64,000 bases of DNA from Gp6-AA40 sp963742105 (lineage in GTDB: Bacteria; Acidobacteriota; Vicinamibacteria; Vicinamibacterales; UBA2999): the NCBI GenBank assembly GCA_963742105.1, contig CAVUKN010000007.1, positions 1,922,001 to 1,986,000 on the forward strand, written 5' to 3'. Shown here piece after piece: positions 15,965 to 27,700 of this stretch. Numbering within the stretch: the first letter of the stretch is position 1; the number at the start of each line of letters is the position of its first letter. The notes beneath the pieces were generated by a model that saw nothing but the letters and a program-made list of their open reading frames with translations, ran no database searches and was not told the origin of the DNA. The position numbers and the translations under genes were made by a program.

Positions 15965-17517
15965 CCGTCCATCTCGTCAACCCCAGTCACCTCTCCTTCG
16001 GCATCGGCGTGATCACGCCGCGCTGGCTGTTCGTGCTGGCGGCGGCGACGCCGGCTACCTACGGCCGCCCGCACATCACCGACGAGACGCTCGAGGCGCT
16101 GGACTTCGACGATGTCCACGCCGGCGACATCGTCGGCATCGGGATTCATACCGGCAACGCCCTGCGTGGGTACGAGATCGGTACGATGGCGCGGGCGCGC
16201 GGCGCCACGGTCGTGTTCGGCGGCATCCACGCCACCCTGTATCCGGACGAGGCGCATGAGCTCGGTGGCGCCCATGCGATCGTGCGGGGAGATGGCGACG
16301 TGATGTGGCCTCGCGTGCTCGATGACGCGGTCAGCGGCAGGCTGCAACGCGTGTACGAGGGTGGACGGATTGACGCCGATCGATTCGTGCCCGCGCGCTG
16401 GGAGTTGCTGCCGGAAGGCCGCTACATGTGGGGATCGGTGCAGACCGTTCGCGGTTGTCCCAAGCATTGCTCGTTCTGCTCGGTGTGGCGCACCGACGGT
16501 CAGGCCCCACGCCAGCGCGCCGTTGACGGCGTCGTCGCCGAGATTATGGAACTGCGCCGCCGCGGGTTCCGGTTCGTCGCGCTCGCCGACGACAACTTCT
16601 ACCCCGTCACGCTGGCGGACTTGGCGATGGCGGAACGGCAGCGCAATACGGCGCGGCTCGAACAGCTGCGCATGCTGCGGAACGAGCGCTTCGAGTTGAT
16701 GGCGCGGCTGGCGGAACTGCCGTCCGACATGGTCTTCTTCACCCAGATCACCATGGAAGCCGCCGAGGACGAAGCCTTCCTCGCGGCCATGCGCCGCGCC
16801 AACATCAAGGGCGCGCTGGTCGGCGTCGAAGCGGTGACGCCGGAGGGCCTCAAGGACGTGTACAAGGGCTTCAACGCCGCCGGTGAGGAACTGGTGCAGC
16901 GTCTGCGCAAGTTCCGCGAACACGGCGTGCATGTCCTCGGCTCGTTCATCTTCGGCCTGCCCAGCGACCGGCCGGCGACGTTCGAGGCGACCGCGGACAT
17001 TGCCGAACGCGCCGGGGTCACGTTCGCGCAATTCGTGATGCTGACGCCGTATCCCGGCACCGTCGACTTCGCGGCGTGGGAGAAGTCGCTCGGCGACGAC
17101 GCGGCACGCGTCGCCGGTATCCCGATCACGCGCCACTGGCTGATCCCGCAGGCGCAGCGGCCGAAGGTCTACGCGCCCCACCCCGTGATGGCGGCCGACG
17201 AAATCCGGGCGCGGACGCAAGCGGTGTGGGATCGCTTCTACAGCTTTCGCAAGATCTGGGCACGGTCGCGCTGCACCCCGACGCTGCGCTCCCGCATGGC
17301 GTTCGTCCTGATCTCGAAACTCTACCGCCAGATGTACGCGAACACCGGCATCGCGACCGACAGCGCGCGCGTGAATCGCGCGAATCGGTGGGCCCGACTC
17401 ATCGCCCGCCCGTGTCGGCGGCTGTTTGTCGCGCGGCCGCTGCCGGAAGCAGATCACCGGCGGCTGGTGTTCGTGGGACAGCGGGCCGAATCACGCCCGG
17501 GCGGCGTCGAGCCCTGA
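15961..17517 (+). CDS. B12-binding domain radical SAM protein
   Basis: A 518-aa protein with an N-terminal cobalamin-binding-like Rossmann region (GIGIHTGNALRGYEI, VVFGGIHATLYPDEA, IVRGDGD). The radical SAM motif CPKHCSFC has Cys166, Cys170 and Cys173. Downstream are GVEAVTPEGLKDVYKGFN and the substrate-site region FIFGLPSDRPATFE. The reaction is unknown; the family includes methylases and hopanoid- or lipid-modifying enzymes. GTG start, with a 4-base overlap with the response regulator gene. Confidence 0.9.
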   Translation: MTVHLVNPSHLSFGIGVITPRWLFVLAAATPATYGRPHITDETLEALDFDDVHAGDIVGIGIHTGNALRGYEIGTMARARGATVVFGGIHATLYPDEAHELGGAHAIVRGDGDVMWPRVLDDAVSGRLQRVYEGGRIDADRFVPARWELLPEGRYMWGSVQTVRGCPKHCSFCSVWRTDGQAPRQRAVDGVVAEIMELRRRGFRFVALADDNFYPVTLADLAMAERQRNTARLEQLRMLRNERFELMARLAELPSDMVFFTQITMEAAEDEAFLAAMRRANIKGALVGVEAVTPEGLKDVYKGFNAAGEELVQRLRKFREHGVHVLGSFIFGLPSDRPATFEATADIAERAGVTFAQFVMLTPYPGTVDFAAWEKSLGDDAARVAGIPITRHWLIPQAQRPKVYAPHPVMAADEIRARTQAVWDRFYSFRKIWARSRCTPTLRSRMAFVLISKLYRQMYANTGIATDSARVNRANRWARLIARPCRRLFVARPLPEADHRRLVFVGQRAESRPGGVEP

Positions 17518-17572
17518 TGGTCGCCACCGCTCGTCGGTCTGAGACAACGAACTGAGGTCGGACGGGAACTGG

Positions 17573-19765
17573 TTATTCCTGGTGATCGGTCGATCCGCGG
17601 CCGTTCACCAGGTCTGCAACCACCTGCACCAGGGCATCAGGGTCGACCGGCTTGGCGGTGTAGCCGTCGAATCCGGCGTCGAGCGCGCGCCGGCGGTCCT
17701 CTTCCCGTGAATAGGCGGTCAGCGCCAGCGCCGGAAGATGCAGGCCGTGCGCCTCTGTGGTTCCGCGGAGGCGACCGATCAGCTCGTAGCCATCCGAACC
17801 CGCCATCCCGATATCGCTCACCAGCACCATGAACGCCGTCGTGGCGATGGCCTCGAGCGCCTCGGCGGCCCCCTTCGCCGTCCTCACCTCCGCACCGCGC
17901 GCCCGCAAGGCGGTCGCCACCAGGTCCCGCGCATCTTCCTCGTCATCGACGACGAGCACAGTGACGCCATCGAGACGAGTGCTCACAGGGGCGACCGCCG
18001 GGAGCGGCCGATCGGCGACCACAGTGTCGGCCGCCTCGCGGAACACGGCCTGTACCGGCAGCGTCACCGTGAAGACCGCGCCGCGACCAGGTCCCTCGCT
18101 CTCAGCATGCACGGTCCCACCGTGCGCTTCCACCAGATGCCGCACGAGCGCCAGTCCCAGGCCGAGCCCTCCGTGTCGACGCGTGGTGCTGCCTTCCGCC
18201 TGACGGAAGCGCTCGAAGACATGCGGGAGAAACTCCGCGTCGATACCCTGTCCGGTATCCGACACTTTCAACTGGATATCAGTGCCGGAGCGGCGCAGCT
18301 GGACGTCGACAGCCCCGCCCTTGTCGGTGAACTTGATCGCGTTCACCACCAGGTTCCAGACCACCTGCTGCAGGCGTTCGGGATCGCCGGTGACACGAGC
18401 CGCGGCGGGATCCACCGCAACGGTCAGCGCAATCCGCTTCGCCTCCGCGGCCGGACGCACGGCGTCGAGCGCCGAGGCCACGAGCTGCCGCAGGTCCAGC
18501 GGCCGGACTTCCAGGTGCAACTGCCCGGTGATGATGCGCGAGCCGTCGAGGATGTCTTCAACCAGCCGGACCTGCGCTCTCGCGTTCCGCTCGATGCTGT
18601 CGATGCCGCGCGTGTACGCGCTCGGATCCAGCTGGCCCGTCTGTAGCATGCGCGCCCAGCCGAGAATCGCATTGAGGGGAGTCCGCAACTCATGCGACGC
18701 GGTCGCCAGGAAGTCGTCCTTGGCCCGGCTGGCGACTTCTGCGGTCCGCCGCGCCCGCTGCTCGTTCTCCAGCAGCACAACACGCTCCTGCGCCAGTCGC
18801 TCGGCGTATCGTTTACCGACAACCTCCTCGGTGACGTCGTGGACCATGGCGATGACCGCATTCACGTCGCCTGTCGCCTCGCGCAGCGGGCTGTAAATGA
18901 ACGTATAGAACCGGTCCTCGATCTCACCATCCCCGCGCCGATCGATCCGCACCGGCATCTCGCGCCCGACGAATGCCTCGCCGCTCTCCATGACGCGCTG
19001 GAGCAAGCCGTCTAGGCGCTGGCCGGCCAACTCCGGCAGCGCCGACAGAAGCGGCCGGCCGACGAGAGCCCGGCGGCCGACCAACGCCGAGTATTGGTCG
19101 TTGGCGAACTCGAACACGAGGGACGGTCCGCGAAGGATGCACATCCCCGCCGGCGCCTGCGCGAAGATCTGCTGCAGCCGCGAGCGCTCGTGATCGATGG
19201 CTTCGCGGAGCATTCGCTCGCGTTCGGCCGCCAGCACTCGTCCGGTGGTCTCGGTGCACACGACCAGCGTGCCGCCAATCGTCCAGTCGTCGTCGAAGAC
19301 CGGAGAGTATCCGTAGGTCCAGTACACATCCTGGATGGCGCCGTTCCGGAAGATCGGGACGAGCGCATCCTCATGCCAGCTCGGAGTGCCGTCGCGCATG
19401 ACGGCGGCAATCTGTGGCCCGATGATGTCCCAGATCTCCGGCCAGCATTCGCGTCCGCGCTGCCCCATCGCGGCCGGATGCTTGCCGACGCCGAAACTCG
19501 GAACATACGCGTCGTTGTAGATTTGAATCAGCTCCGGGCCCCACCACAGGAACATCGGATGCCGCGAATGCAGCATCGTCGCGACCGTGGTCTTGAGGCT
19601 GGCCGGCCAGCCGGCTGGAGGACCCAGCGGGGTGGCGGCCCAGTCGGTGGTTCTGATGAGTTCAGCCATCTCGCCGCTGCCGGCGAGTGCCCGCTCGAAG
19701 GGATCTTCGCGGCCACGTTGCGTGGCGTGCTCGGGCGCCTCACCGCCGCGGCTTCCGAACGTCAT
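17573..19765 (-). CDS. Hybrid sensor histidine kinase/response regulator with PAS domains
   Basis: A 730-aa soluble protein. Order: an N-terminal PAS-like domain (LGPPAGWPASLKTTVATML, WTYGYSPVFDDD), a second PAS (AQAPAGMCILRGPSLVFEFAN), and HisKA with the phospho-His in ATASHELRTPLN. Then come HATPase_c (NLVVNAIKFTDKG, DTGQGID, GGLGLGLALVRHL) and a C-terminal REC domain (VLVVDDEEDARD, phospho-Asp in LVSDIGMAG, Lys in TAKPVD). No membrane segments are seen, so it senses a cytoplasmic signal through PAS. The N-terminal PAS type is found in light- or redox-sensing kinases, but no cofactor residue can be assigned. The gene stands alone, convergent with the radical SAM gene. Confidence 0.93.
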   Translation of the reverse strand: MTFGSRGGEAPEHATQRGREDPFERALAGSGEMAELIRTTDWAATPLGPPAGWPASLKTTVATMLHSRHPMFLWWGPELIQIYNDAYVPSFGVGKHPAAMGQRGRECWPEIWDIIGPQIAAVMRDGTPSWHEDALVPIFRNGAIQDVYWTYGYSPVFDDDWTIGGTLVVCTETTGRVLAAERERMLREAIDHERSRLQQIFAQAPAGMCILRGPSLVFEFANDQYSALVGRRALVGRPLLSALPELAGQRLDGLLQRVMESGEAFVGREMPVRIDRRGDGEIEDRFYTFIYSPLREATGDVNAVIAMVHDVTEEVVGKRYAERLAQERVVLLENEQRARRTAEVASRAKDDFLATASHELRTPLNAILGWARMLQTGQLDPSAYTRGIDSIERNARAQVRLVEDILDGSRIITGQLHLEVRPLDLRQLVASALDAVRPAAEAKRIALTVAVDPAAARVTGDPERLQQVVWNLVVNAIKFTDKGGAVDVQLRRSGTDIQLKVSDTGQGIDAEFLPHVFERFRQAEGSTTRRHGGLGLGLALVRHLVEAHGGTVHAESEGPGRGAVFTVTLPVQAVFREAADTVVADRPLPAVAPVSTRLDGVTVLVVDDEEDARDLVATALRARGAEVRTAKGAAEALEAIATTAFMVLVSDIGMAGSDGYELIGRLRGTTEAHGLHLPALALTAYSREEDRRRALDAGFDGYTAKPVDPDALVQVVADLVNGRGSTDHQE

Positions 19766-19907
19766 GACCGGCAGTCTACACAGACTGCTCGGAGCCAGGC
19801 CAACGCAATGATCGGCCGGATCAGCTCAGATTGGGCCTCGAGGCTCCGCGGCGACGTCTGTGCTCGAGTGAACAGCGCGAATCGCACGACTTGCGTATCG
19901 TCGGTGT

Positions 19908-20108
19908 ATGACGACAACTCCCGTAATGGAATCCGCGCCTTCTGTCGTGACGCCCCTATGTCCGCTCTGCCAGACGCTCGATCGCACCATCTCCGAGGCC
20001 TCCTTGAACGCCGGCGAGACGTGGAACTGCGTCGGCTGCGGTCAGACCTGGAGCGCGCGGCGACTCGAGGCGGTTGCGGCGTACGCGCGATACGTCGCGT
20101 CTCGTTGA
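19908..20108 (+). CDS. Small zinc-ribbon protein
   Basis: A 66-aa protein with CPLCQTLD and WNCVGCGQTWSARRLE, a zinc ribbon like the one at 13562-13774. The spacing and the Trp after the second Cys pair are shared, so the two are paralogues. The gene is followed by a perfect 8-bp hairpin. Confidence 0.7.
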   Translation: MTTTPVMESAPSVVTPLCPLCQTLDRTISEASLNAGETWNCVGCGQTWSARRLEAVAAYARYVASR

Positions 20109-20116
20109 AGAACTGA

Positions 20117-20135
20117 CCTCCCGACGGTCGGGAGG
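20117..20135. terminator. Hairpin between convergent genes
   Basis: CCTCCCGA and TCGGGAGG arms with a CGG loop, 8 bases after the zinc-ribbon stop and 18 bases from the convergent stop at 20154. No T-tract, but probably a shared terminator. Confidence 0.6.
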
Positions 20136-20153
20136 CCGGCGGTCGTCAGGACA

Positions 20154-20843
20154 TCATGGCGTGAACGTCTCTTGGTTCGTCGTTCTGGTCTTTACCTCCG
20201 CCGCGCGAGCCGCATCCGCTTCCGCCTTGGCGCGGGCGGCTTCCCGCGCCGGTGCTTCGCGGGCATCGGTTGTCTCCGCCGCGCTTCGGGCCTTCCTGGC
20301 AGCTGCCTCGAGCGGCACAGACGTGATGACCAGGCCGAAGCTGCTTCGGTACGCCGAGTGCCTCAGTTCGATCGTCGTGTCCCCCTGACGCCATGTCGCG
20401 ATGGTCGCGGACAGATCAAGGCTGTCGGACGCACGCGGCGCCGTCGCACCGGTTCGGGAAGAGGGTGGTCCGTAGGTGGTCGAGAGCGCCTTGACCATGT
20501 CTTCCTTGGTGAGCCCTTCAGTCCGTTCGTTGTCGTAGTCGATGGTCATCCTGAACAGCTGGTTGTCGACGAAGCTGAAGACGATGCCGGCGACGGACTC
20601 GGCAGTGACGGCGCCGTCTGTGCCTCGATACGGCGGTCGCCACGATAGCTCCTGCAGCAGCGCCGGTCGCGCGTGCTGCACTTTCACGTCGCGTTCCATT
20701 GCCCGCGCCTGCGACACGGTGTCGGCGACGGACGTACCGAGAGCGAACTGGCGATACGTGCCCAGGTCGGCGGCCGCAGCAATCGCCGCGACCATGACGA
20801 GAAGCACGAGAAATGTGACCGTTCGCAAAAAGTGAAGGAGCAC
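20154..20843 (-). CDS. Membrane-anchored or secreted protein of unknown function
   Basis: A 229-aa protein. A hydrophobic N-terminal segment (FLRTVTFLVLLVMVAAIAAAA) is followed by a globular part that includes FALGTSVADTV, GIVFSFVDNQLFRMTIDYD and LVITSVPLE. The C-terminal helix is charged and Ala/Arg/Glu-rich (AREAARAKAEADAARAAEVK). GTG at 20843 with AAGGTGG upstream gives the cleanest N-terminus. The central part resembles small periplasmic proteins that evaluate a 'Tyr-Gly-Pro-Pro' motif (STTYGPPSS here), but no function can be given. Confidence 0.65.
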   Translation of the reverse strand: MLLHFLRTVTFLVLLVMVAAIAAAADLGTYRQFALGTSVADTVSQARAMERDVKVQHARPALLQELSWRPPYRGTDGAVTAESVAGIVFSFVDNQLFRMTIDYDNERTEGLTKEDMVKALSTTYGPPSSRTGATAPRASDSLDLSATIATWRQGDTTIELRHSAYRSSFGLVITSVPLEAAARKARSAAETTDAREAPAREAARAKAEADAARAAEVKTRTTNQETFTP

Positions 20844-20963
20844 CTGAAAACCACCTTTTCGCCGCTGTTGAGCGTGTTGCCTGGTCTGCTCTCTGGTTAG
20901 CGAGCGCGAGCTACGGGTTCCCGCGGGACGCGAGGGTCCCCGGTATACGGTCGGGAGCACGCG

Positions 20964-21098
20964 CTAGCGTCGAGCCTCCTGGATGATCTCCGACAGCGAT
21001 CGGGTGCGCCGGAGCGACCACATCAGCGCGGCAAGCATCGGCGTGACGGCCATGACGAAAAGCAGGGTGGTGAAGATGACGGGAGGGATAGCTGACAT
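20964..21098 (-). CDS. Small single-pass membrane protein
   Basis: A 44-aa protein: membrane helix (IFTTLLFVMAVTPMLAALMW) followed by a short basic tail ending SLSEIIQEARR. The tail is close to that of the small membrane protein at 30750 (ISESIHEAQQ), which supports both as real. An upstream ATG at 21197 is possible but adds low-complexity sequence. Confidence 0.45.
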   Translation of the reverse strand: MSAIPPVIFTTLLFVMAVTPMLAALMWSLRRTRSLSEIIQEARR

Positions 21099-21349
21099 GG
21101 TCCCACCATACGCAATCGGCGACTGTGGCGCTGTCCTCGATTGCACATCTTCGAATCGACTCATGCGTGCAAGAATGAGCCGGCGTGGCGCGGCCACTGA
21201 AGATTGGCCGCGATCTCGTGCTGTTCGCCCTGGTTTCTCGGTTCAGGGCGTCTACCAGCAACGGATGTCGCACAGTTCCCACCCGGGGTCCGCGCAACCG
21301 AATCGCTGCTGAATCGGCGCGCTTATCCGAGGTGTCACGAGGAGAGACA

Positions 21350-21583
21350 ATGGAAACGCGCACAGTGGACGTGGTGCTCCAGCATCCGGACGGCCGCATG
21401 GTGGCCCGGCTGACCGTCCGGTATCCTCCGCCGGCGGCGATTGGTTATGCCGGACGTCAGTGGCATCGGGCAGCGGGCTTCGGTCCAGATGACGCCGTCT
21501 ACCGGCCCGATCAGCCATGGGTGCGGCCGACCACGCAAGGCGTGGAGGTGCCGGCATTCGCGGCGGAACGTCGGCGCCGTTGA
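21350..21583 (+). CDS. Small protein of unknown function
   Basis: A 77-aa protein beginning METRTVDVVLQHPDGRMVARL, with a central RYPPPAAIGYAGRQW and a basic C-terminus. GAGGAGAGAC directly before the ATG is a good ribosome-binding site. No family recognised. It precedes the glucan synthase gene by about 150 bases and may share its transcript. Confidence 0.55.
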   Translation: METRTVDVVLQHPDGRMVARLTVRYPPPAAIGYAGRQWHRAAGFGPDDAVYRPDQPWVRPTTQGVEVPAFAAERRRR

Positions 21584-21731
21584 TCCGATTCGAGACGCGA
21601 GCCCGCCGGCGGCCCTGCACGCGAAACGCTCGTTCAGCAGGTGCCGGCGAGCCCGCACGCACAGTACCTGACGATGACCGAGCGCACGCCTGAGCTCGCA
21701 TTCGTCTCACCACGCGAGGGACTATCGCTGA

Positions 21732-24700
21732 GTGACCGCCACACTCGACGCCGCGGCCGGTAATGAGAGCGCCGCACTGGCCGCCAACGTGGAACTTCTG
21801 GGCATCGAACGCCTGGAAGAGCATGGTCGTCGGCTCGCTGCGCTGCTGACGGTCTCGCGGCGGCAGGGCGGGAGCCCGCCGAGACAGCTGCGCCGGCTGC
21901 GCGCCAATCGAAAGGCGCTCAACGCCACCTACCGATTCCTGGCGGCAGACGCCCGCGGTGGCGAGGCCTCGTCGCCCGCGGCCGAGTGGTTCCTGGACAA
22001 CTTCCCCATGGTGTCGGCGGCAAGCCGCGACATCCTCCACGATCTGCCGTCCTCGTTCTTCCGCCGACTGCCGCGCGTCGCCGCCGATGAATACGGGGGA
22101 GTTCCCCGCATCTACGCGCTCGCGCTCGAACTGCTGCGCACCAGCGCCGGTTATCTCGACGCGCAGCGACTCTCGCGGTTCCTGACGGCCTTTCAGTCGG
22201 TCACGCCGCTGACAATCGGAGAGTTGTGGGCCTGGCCGAGCGCGGTCAAGATAGCGCTCATCGAACACCTGCGGGCGCGGGCCGATCTGCTGGCGGTCAC
22301 GCGCACCCACCATCACCGGGCCGATCGTCTGGCGCAGTCGCTGGAGCGGGATGAGCGGATCGCGCCGGCGTGGCCGACCGAGATCAAACCGCCCTTCGTG
22401 ACCCGTCTGCTGAAGCACGCGCGGGAATACGGTGACGCCGCATCGACGCTGCGCAACCAGCTGATCGTCGCGCTCGCCGCCCGCGGCGAGACGATTGAAG
22501 ACGCGATCCGCGCCGAAGGGCGCAGCCAGGCCATGCAGCAGGCCTCGATGGCCAACCTCATTGGCAGCCTGCGCCTGATTGCCTCGTTCGACTGGAGCGA
22601 GTTCTTCGAAAGCGTCAGCGTGGTCGAACAGGTGCTGCACCGCGACCCGGCCGGCGTGTACGGACGCATGGATTTTCGCAGTCGCGACCGCTACCGGCAT
22701 GCGATCGAAGAGCTCGCCGAGGGCACCGGCGAGGCGCAGGTTCGCGTGGCCCTGAAGGCCATCGAATTCTCGCGGCGAACAGCCGAGAGCGATCCCGCCG
22801 CGCGCAGCGCGCATGTCGGCTACTACCTGATCGGCGCCGGGCGTCGGCAGTTCGAACGCAGCGTGGAGTGGAGCCCTCGACCGGCGCAGCGCATCCACCG
22901 GCTGTTCTTCCGGTTCGCCACGCCTGGTTACCTGGGCTCGATCCTCGCGGGTACGCTCGCCATCGTCGCCGCCCTGCTGGTGTACGCAGTCAGCCGTGGC
23001 GCCGGCATGGCGGGACTGGTGGCCGTCGCGGTGCTCGCCCTGGTGCCGGCAAGCGAGCTGACGATTCAGCTGGTACAGCGCGTCATCGCAACGTTCATTC
23101 CGCCACGACGCCTGCCGCGCCTGGAACTCGACCGGCTCCCCGCCGAGGCGATGACGATGGTGATCGTCCCGACGATGCTGGATAGCCTCGCGCAGGTGCA
23201 GGCGCTCATCGCACATCTGGAGGTGCAGGCGCTTGGCAACGTCGACCCGCACATCCATTTCGCGCTGCTGACCGACTTCCGCGACGCCGCGCAGGAACTG
23301 GCGCCGCAGGACGCGGCGCTGCTCGAAGCTGCGTCGGAGGGCATCCAGGCGCTCAATGCCCGTCACGGCGAGGGCGGCCGGTTCTTCCTCTTTCATCGGC
23401 GCCGGCAGTGGAACCAGCAGGAGAACCGCTGGATGGGGTGGGAGCGCAAGCGCGGCAAGATCGAGGAATTCAACCGGCTGCTGCGCGGCGCCACGGATAC
23501 GAGCTTCGTCATCAACGTCGGCGACGTCGCGATCCTGCCGCAGGTGCGCTACTGCATCACCCTCGACAGCGACACGCGCCTGCCGCGTGATGCCGCACGC
23601 GAACTGGTGGGCATCATCACGCACCCGCTGAATCGGCCGGCGTATGATGCCGCGCTCGGGCGCGTCACGTCGGGCTACGGCGTCCTGCAGCCGCGCATCA
23701 GCGTGACCTTTGCCAGCGCCGCCGGATCGCTGTTCGCGCGACTCTACTCTGGACACACCGGTGTCGATCCGTACACCACCGCCGTCTCCGACACCTACCA
23801 AGACCTCTTTGCCGAAGGCATTTTCACCGGCAAGGGCCTGTACGACGTCGACGCCTTCGACGCCGCGCTGGCCGAAGCGGTGCCGGAGAACGCACTGCTC
23901 TCGCACGACCTGTTCGAAGGGCTGTACGCGCGGGTCGCGCTCGTCTCGGACGTCGAACTGGTCGACGAGTACCCTTCCAGCGTTCTGAGCCACGCCCGCC
24001 GCCAGCACCGCTGGATCCGCGGCGACTGGCAGATTTTGTTCTGGCTGTTTCCATTCGTCCCGTCGCGTCAGGGTGTCAGACGCAACCGGCTGCCACTGCT
24101 GTCGCGATGGAAGATCCTGGACAACCTGCGACGCAGTCTGCTCTCGCCCTCGTTGCTCGCCCTGCTCGTGGCCGGCTGGACGGTACTGAAGGGCTCACCC
24201 TGGATGTGGACGGTGGCGGTCCTGGCGGTCCTGGCCTCACAGCTGCTGCCGCTTGCCGCGCTGCTGGTGATCGGACCGCGGCGGGCGCAGTCGACACCGG
24301 TGTTCCTGCGCAACCTTGGTCGCGACGCACTGACCGCGCTCGCCCAGATCGCGCTCAGCGTGACCTTCCTCGCATTCCATGCCGTCGATTCGCTGCACGC
24401 GATCGGCCTGACTCTTGTCCGCCTGGGCGTGACGCGGCGGCGACTGCTCGAATGGGAAACCGCGGCGACGGTCGCCGCCCGGACGATGGCGGGGAGTCCG
24501 AGAGGGCGCCTGAACGGATTCGTTCGGGGAATGATCGCCAGCCCGATCACCGCGACGACGGTCGCGCTGGTCATCCTGGCCGGCTATCGCAACGCGCTGC
24601 CGGTCGCAACTCCCTTCCTGCTGCTGTGGCTGAGCGCGCCGGTGATCGCGTATCGGCTCAGCGTTCCGGTGGGCCGGCGCGTGCGCCCGCTCAGCACCGA

Positions 24701-27700
24701 CGACCGCACACTGCTACGTACCACCGCGCGCGCCACGTGGCGCTACTTCGATACGTTCGTCACGGCCGCCGACCATCAGCTGCCGCCCGACAACTTTCAG
24801 GAATCAGGCGATGTGCCGATGGTGGCGCGCCGCACCTCGCCAACCAACATCGGCATGAGCCTGCTGTCGGCGCTGGCCGCGCACGACCTCGGTTACCTGA
24901 CGACCGCCGCGCTGCTCGAGCGCGTGGACGGCACGCTCACGACGCTCGAAGGCCTCGAACGCGATCGCGGGCACTTTCTGAACTGGTACCACACTGTTAC
25001 GCTCGCGCCACTCCACCCGCGCTACATCTCCACGGTCGACAGCGGCAACCTCGCGGGCGCGCTCTACGCTCTGTCCCAGGGAATGCTGGCGGTCGCGGCG
25101 GTGCCGCAGACCACCTCGCAACGACGCGACGGCGTCGCCGACGCAGCGGCGCTGCTCGCGGCTGCCTCCGCGTCCACTGCCGCTCATCCCGGCCGGCTGT
25201 CCTCAGCCGAAATCAACCGCCTCGCCCGTGCCATCGTGGACGAGGCTGGCCAGGCCTCGACCACCGACGCGGTCCCGGCGTTGCGGGCGCTCGGACTTCA
25301 ATTAGCCGGCAGCGCCGCCGATGGGGTCGACGACCCGCCCGCCGCGACGAGCGGCGACATCGCCTACTGGCGACGCGCCGTGCTGGACGGAATCGACAGT
25401 CTGGATGGGCCGACGCCTGATGTCACCGCCCAGTGCGAGGCCCTCTCCCGCCGGGCGACCGCGCTCGCCGACGCGATGGATTTCGGCTTCCTCTACGACC
25501 GGCGGAAACGCATCTTCGCCATCGGCTATCGTCTCGGCGATGCCGACGGTCCCGGCACACTCGACGGATCGTTCTACGACCTCCTCGCCTCCGAGGCCCG
25601 GCTCGCCAGCTTCATCGCCATTGCCAAGGGCGACGTGCCGCAGCATCACTGGTTTCATCTCGGACGACTCGTCACCAATGTCGATGGGCGCGCGACGCTG
25701 GTGTCGTGGGGCGGCACGATGTTCGAGTACCTGATGCCGTCGCTGCTGATGCGCTCGTATCCGGGGACGCTGCTCGATCAGAGCTGCCGCGCGGTGGTGC
25801 AGCGGCAGATCGAATACGGACGCGAGCGCGGTGTGCCATGGGGAGTGTCGGAGTCCGCCTACGCTTTCACCGATCGCGCCGGCAGCTATCAGTACCGGGC
25901 CTTCGGGGTCCCGGGCCTCGGCTTGAAACGCGGTCTGTCCGACGACCTGGTCGTGGCCCCGTATGCCACCGCGCTGGCCGCGCTCGTCGATCCCGCCGCG
26001 GCCACGCAGAACCTCCGCACGCTGACCGCCGGCGGGCTCGCCGGGCGGTTCGGATTCTACGAATCGATCGACTATCGCCCGCGGGACCGGGATATCGATG
26101 CCGCGCCGGGCGACGCCAGTCCCCCGGCACCGATCCGGGCCTTCTTCGCGCACCACCAGGGCATGTCGCTCGTCGCGATCGCCAACGTGCTCTGCGACGA
26201 CGCCTTCGTCAAGCGGTTCCACGCCGACCCGCGCGTGCAGGCCACCGAGCTCCTGCTGCAGGAACGGGTCCCGCGCGAGGCGATCCTCGCGGAGCCGCGG
26301 CCGGCCGAGAGCACGACGACGATGCCGTCGATCCCGGTCTACTCGTCACGGCGGTTCCGATCGCCGCACACCACCAGTCCGCATACGCAGTTCCTCTCGA
26401 ACGGCCGCTACACGGCGGCCCTGACTCACGTCGGCGGCGGCTACAGCACCTGGCGCGGTCTCTCGGTGATGCGGCAGCGCGAGGACCGCACCTCCGACGC
26501 CGGCTCGCACTACATCGTCCTGCGCGACCCCTGGTCGGGGGGTGTCTGGTCACCGACCTACCTGCCGCTCTGTCACGAGCCGGACAACTACGAAGCCACG
26601 TTCGATCTCGACAAGGTCACGTTCCGATCGCGCAACGGCGACTTCGAGACGCAGCTGCAGGTCACCGTATCGTCTGAGGACGACGTCGAGGTCCGGCGGT
26701 TGTCAATCGTCAACCGCGGCACGCGCGCACGCGAGCTCGAAGTCACGAGCTACGCCGAGATCGTGCTGGCACGGCCGGAGGATGATTTCGCCCATCCCGC
26801 GTTCGGCAAGCTCTTCATCGAAACGGAATTCGATCCGCTGAGCGCGGGGCTGCTCTTCGGCCGCCGGCCCCGGGCCTCCGACGAATCGCCAGTGTGGGCT
26901 TTCCACGTAATCGGCGTCGAGGGCCGTCTGGGCGGCGCCGTCGAATGGGAGACCTCGCGGGCGAAGTTCATCGGCCGCGGCCGGTCGACGGCGACCGCAC
27001 TGGCGTTCGACGGCCGCGCGCTGGCGGGCACGACCGGGGCCGTGCTCGATCCGATTGCGGCGCTGCGCGATCGTGTGCGGCTGGCGCCGGGAGCGATCGT
27101 TCGCGTCACCTTCACCTCCGGCGTTGCGCCCGATCGTGAGGCCGCGCTGGCACTGTCACGCAAGTATCGCGACGGCAGCGCCGCATCGCGGGCGTTCTCC
27201 ATGGCCTTCACCCACGTGCACACCGCGCTGCAGCACCTGGGTCTGACCGTCGACCACGCCATCCTGTTCGACCGTCTGGCGTCGCGTGTCTTCGGCGCCG
27301 ATGCGTCCTGCATCAGCCCCGCCGATCTCGCGGCGAACACGCTCGGCCAGCCGAACCTGTGGTCGTACGGCATCTCCGGCGACCTGCCTTTCGTCCTCGT
27401 GCGCGTGGCCGAGACCGATGCCGTTCCGCTGATTCGACAGGTGCTGCTGGCGCAGGAGTACTGGCGGGTGAAGGGGCTCAGCGGAGACGTGGTGATCATG
27501 AACGAGCATCCCACCGAGTACCTCGATGAAACGCAGCACTTCCTCGAGGCGCTCGTCCAGGAGCCGCGCTGGGCCCACTGGAACAATCGCCACGGCGGGA
27601 TGTTCCTGCTGCGCTCCGACGGCATGCCCGTCGCTGATCGGCGCCTGCTGTCGGCGGCCGCGCGCGTGGTGCTCGACGCCGACCTCGGCGACCTGACGGC

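Noticed and set aside
15850..17457. A 535-residue minus-strand frame opposite the B12 radical SAM gene
   Set aside because: Shadow frame; the plus strand holds all expected cysteines and conserved segments.
21252..24008. A 918-residue open frame on the minus strand across the start of the glucan synthase gene
   Set aside because: It is the complement of a high-GC coding frame, with no recognisable domain and Arg/Gly/His-rich composition typical of antisense shadows.
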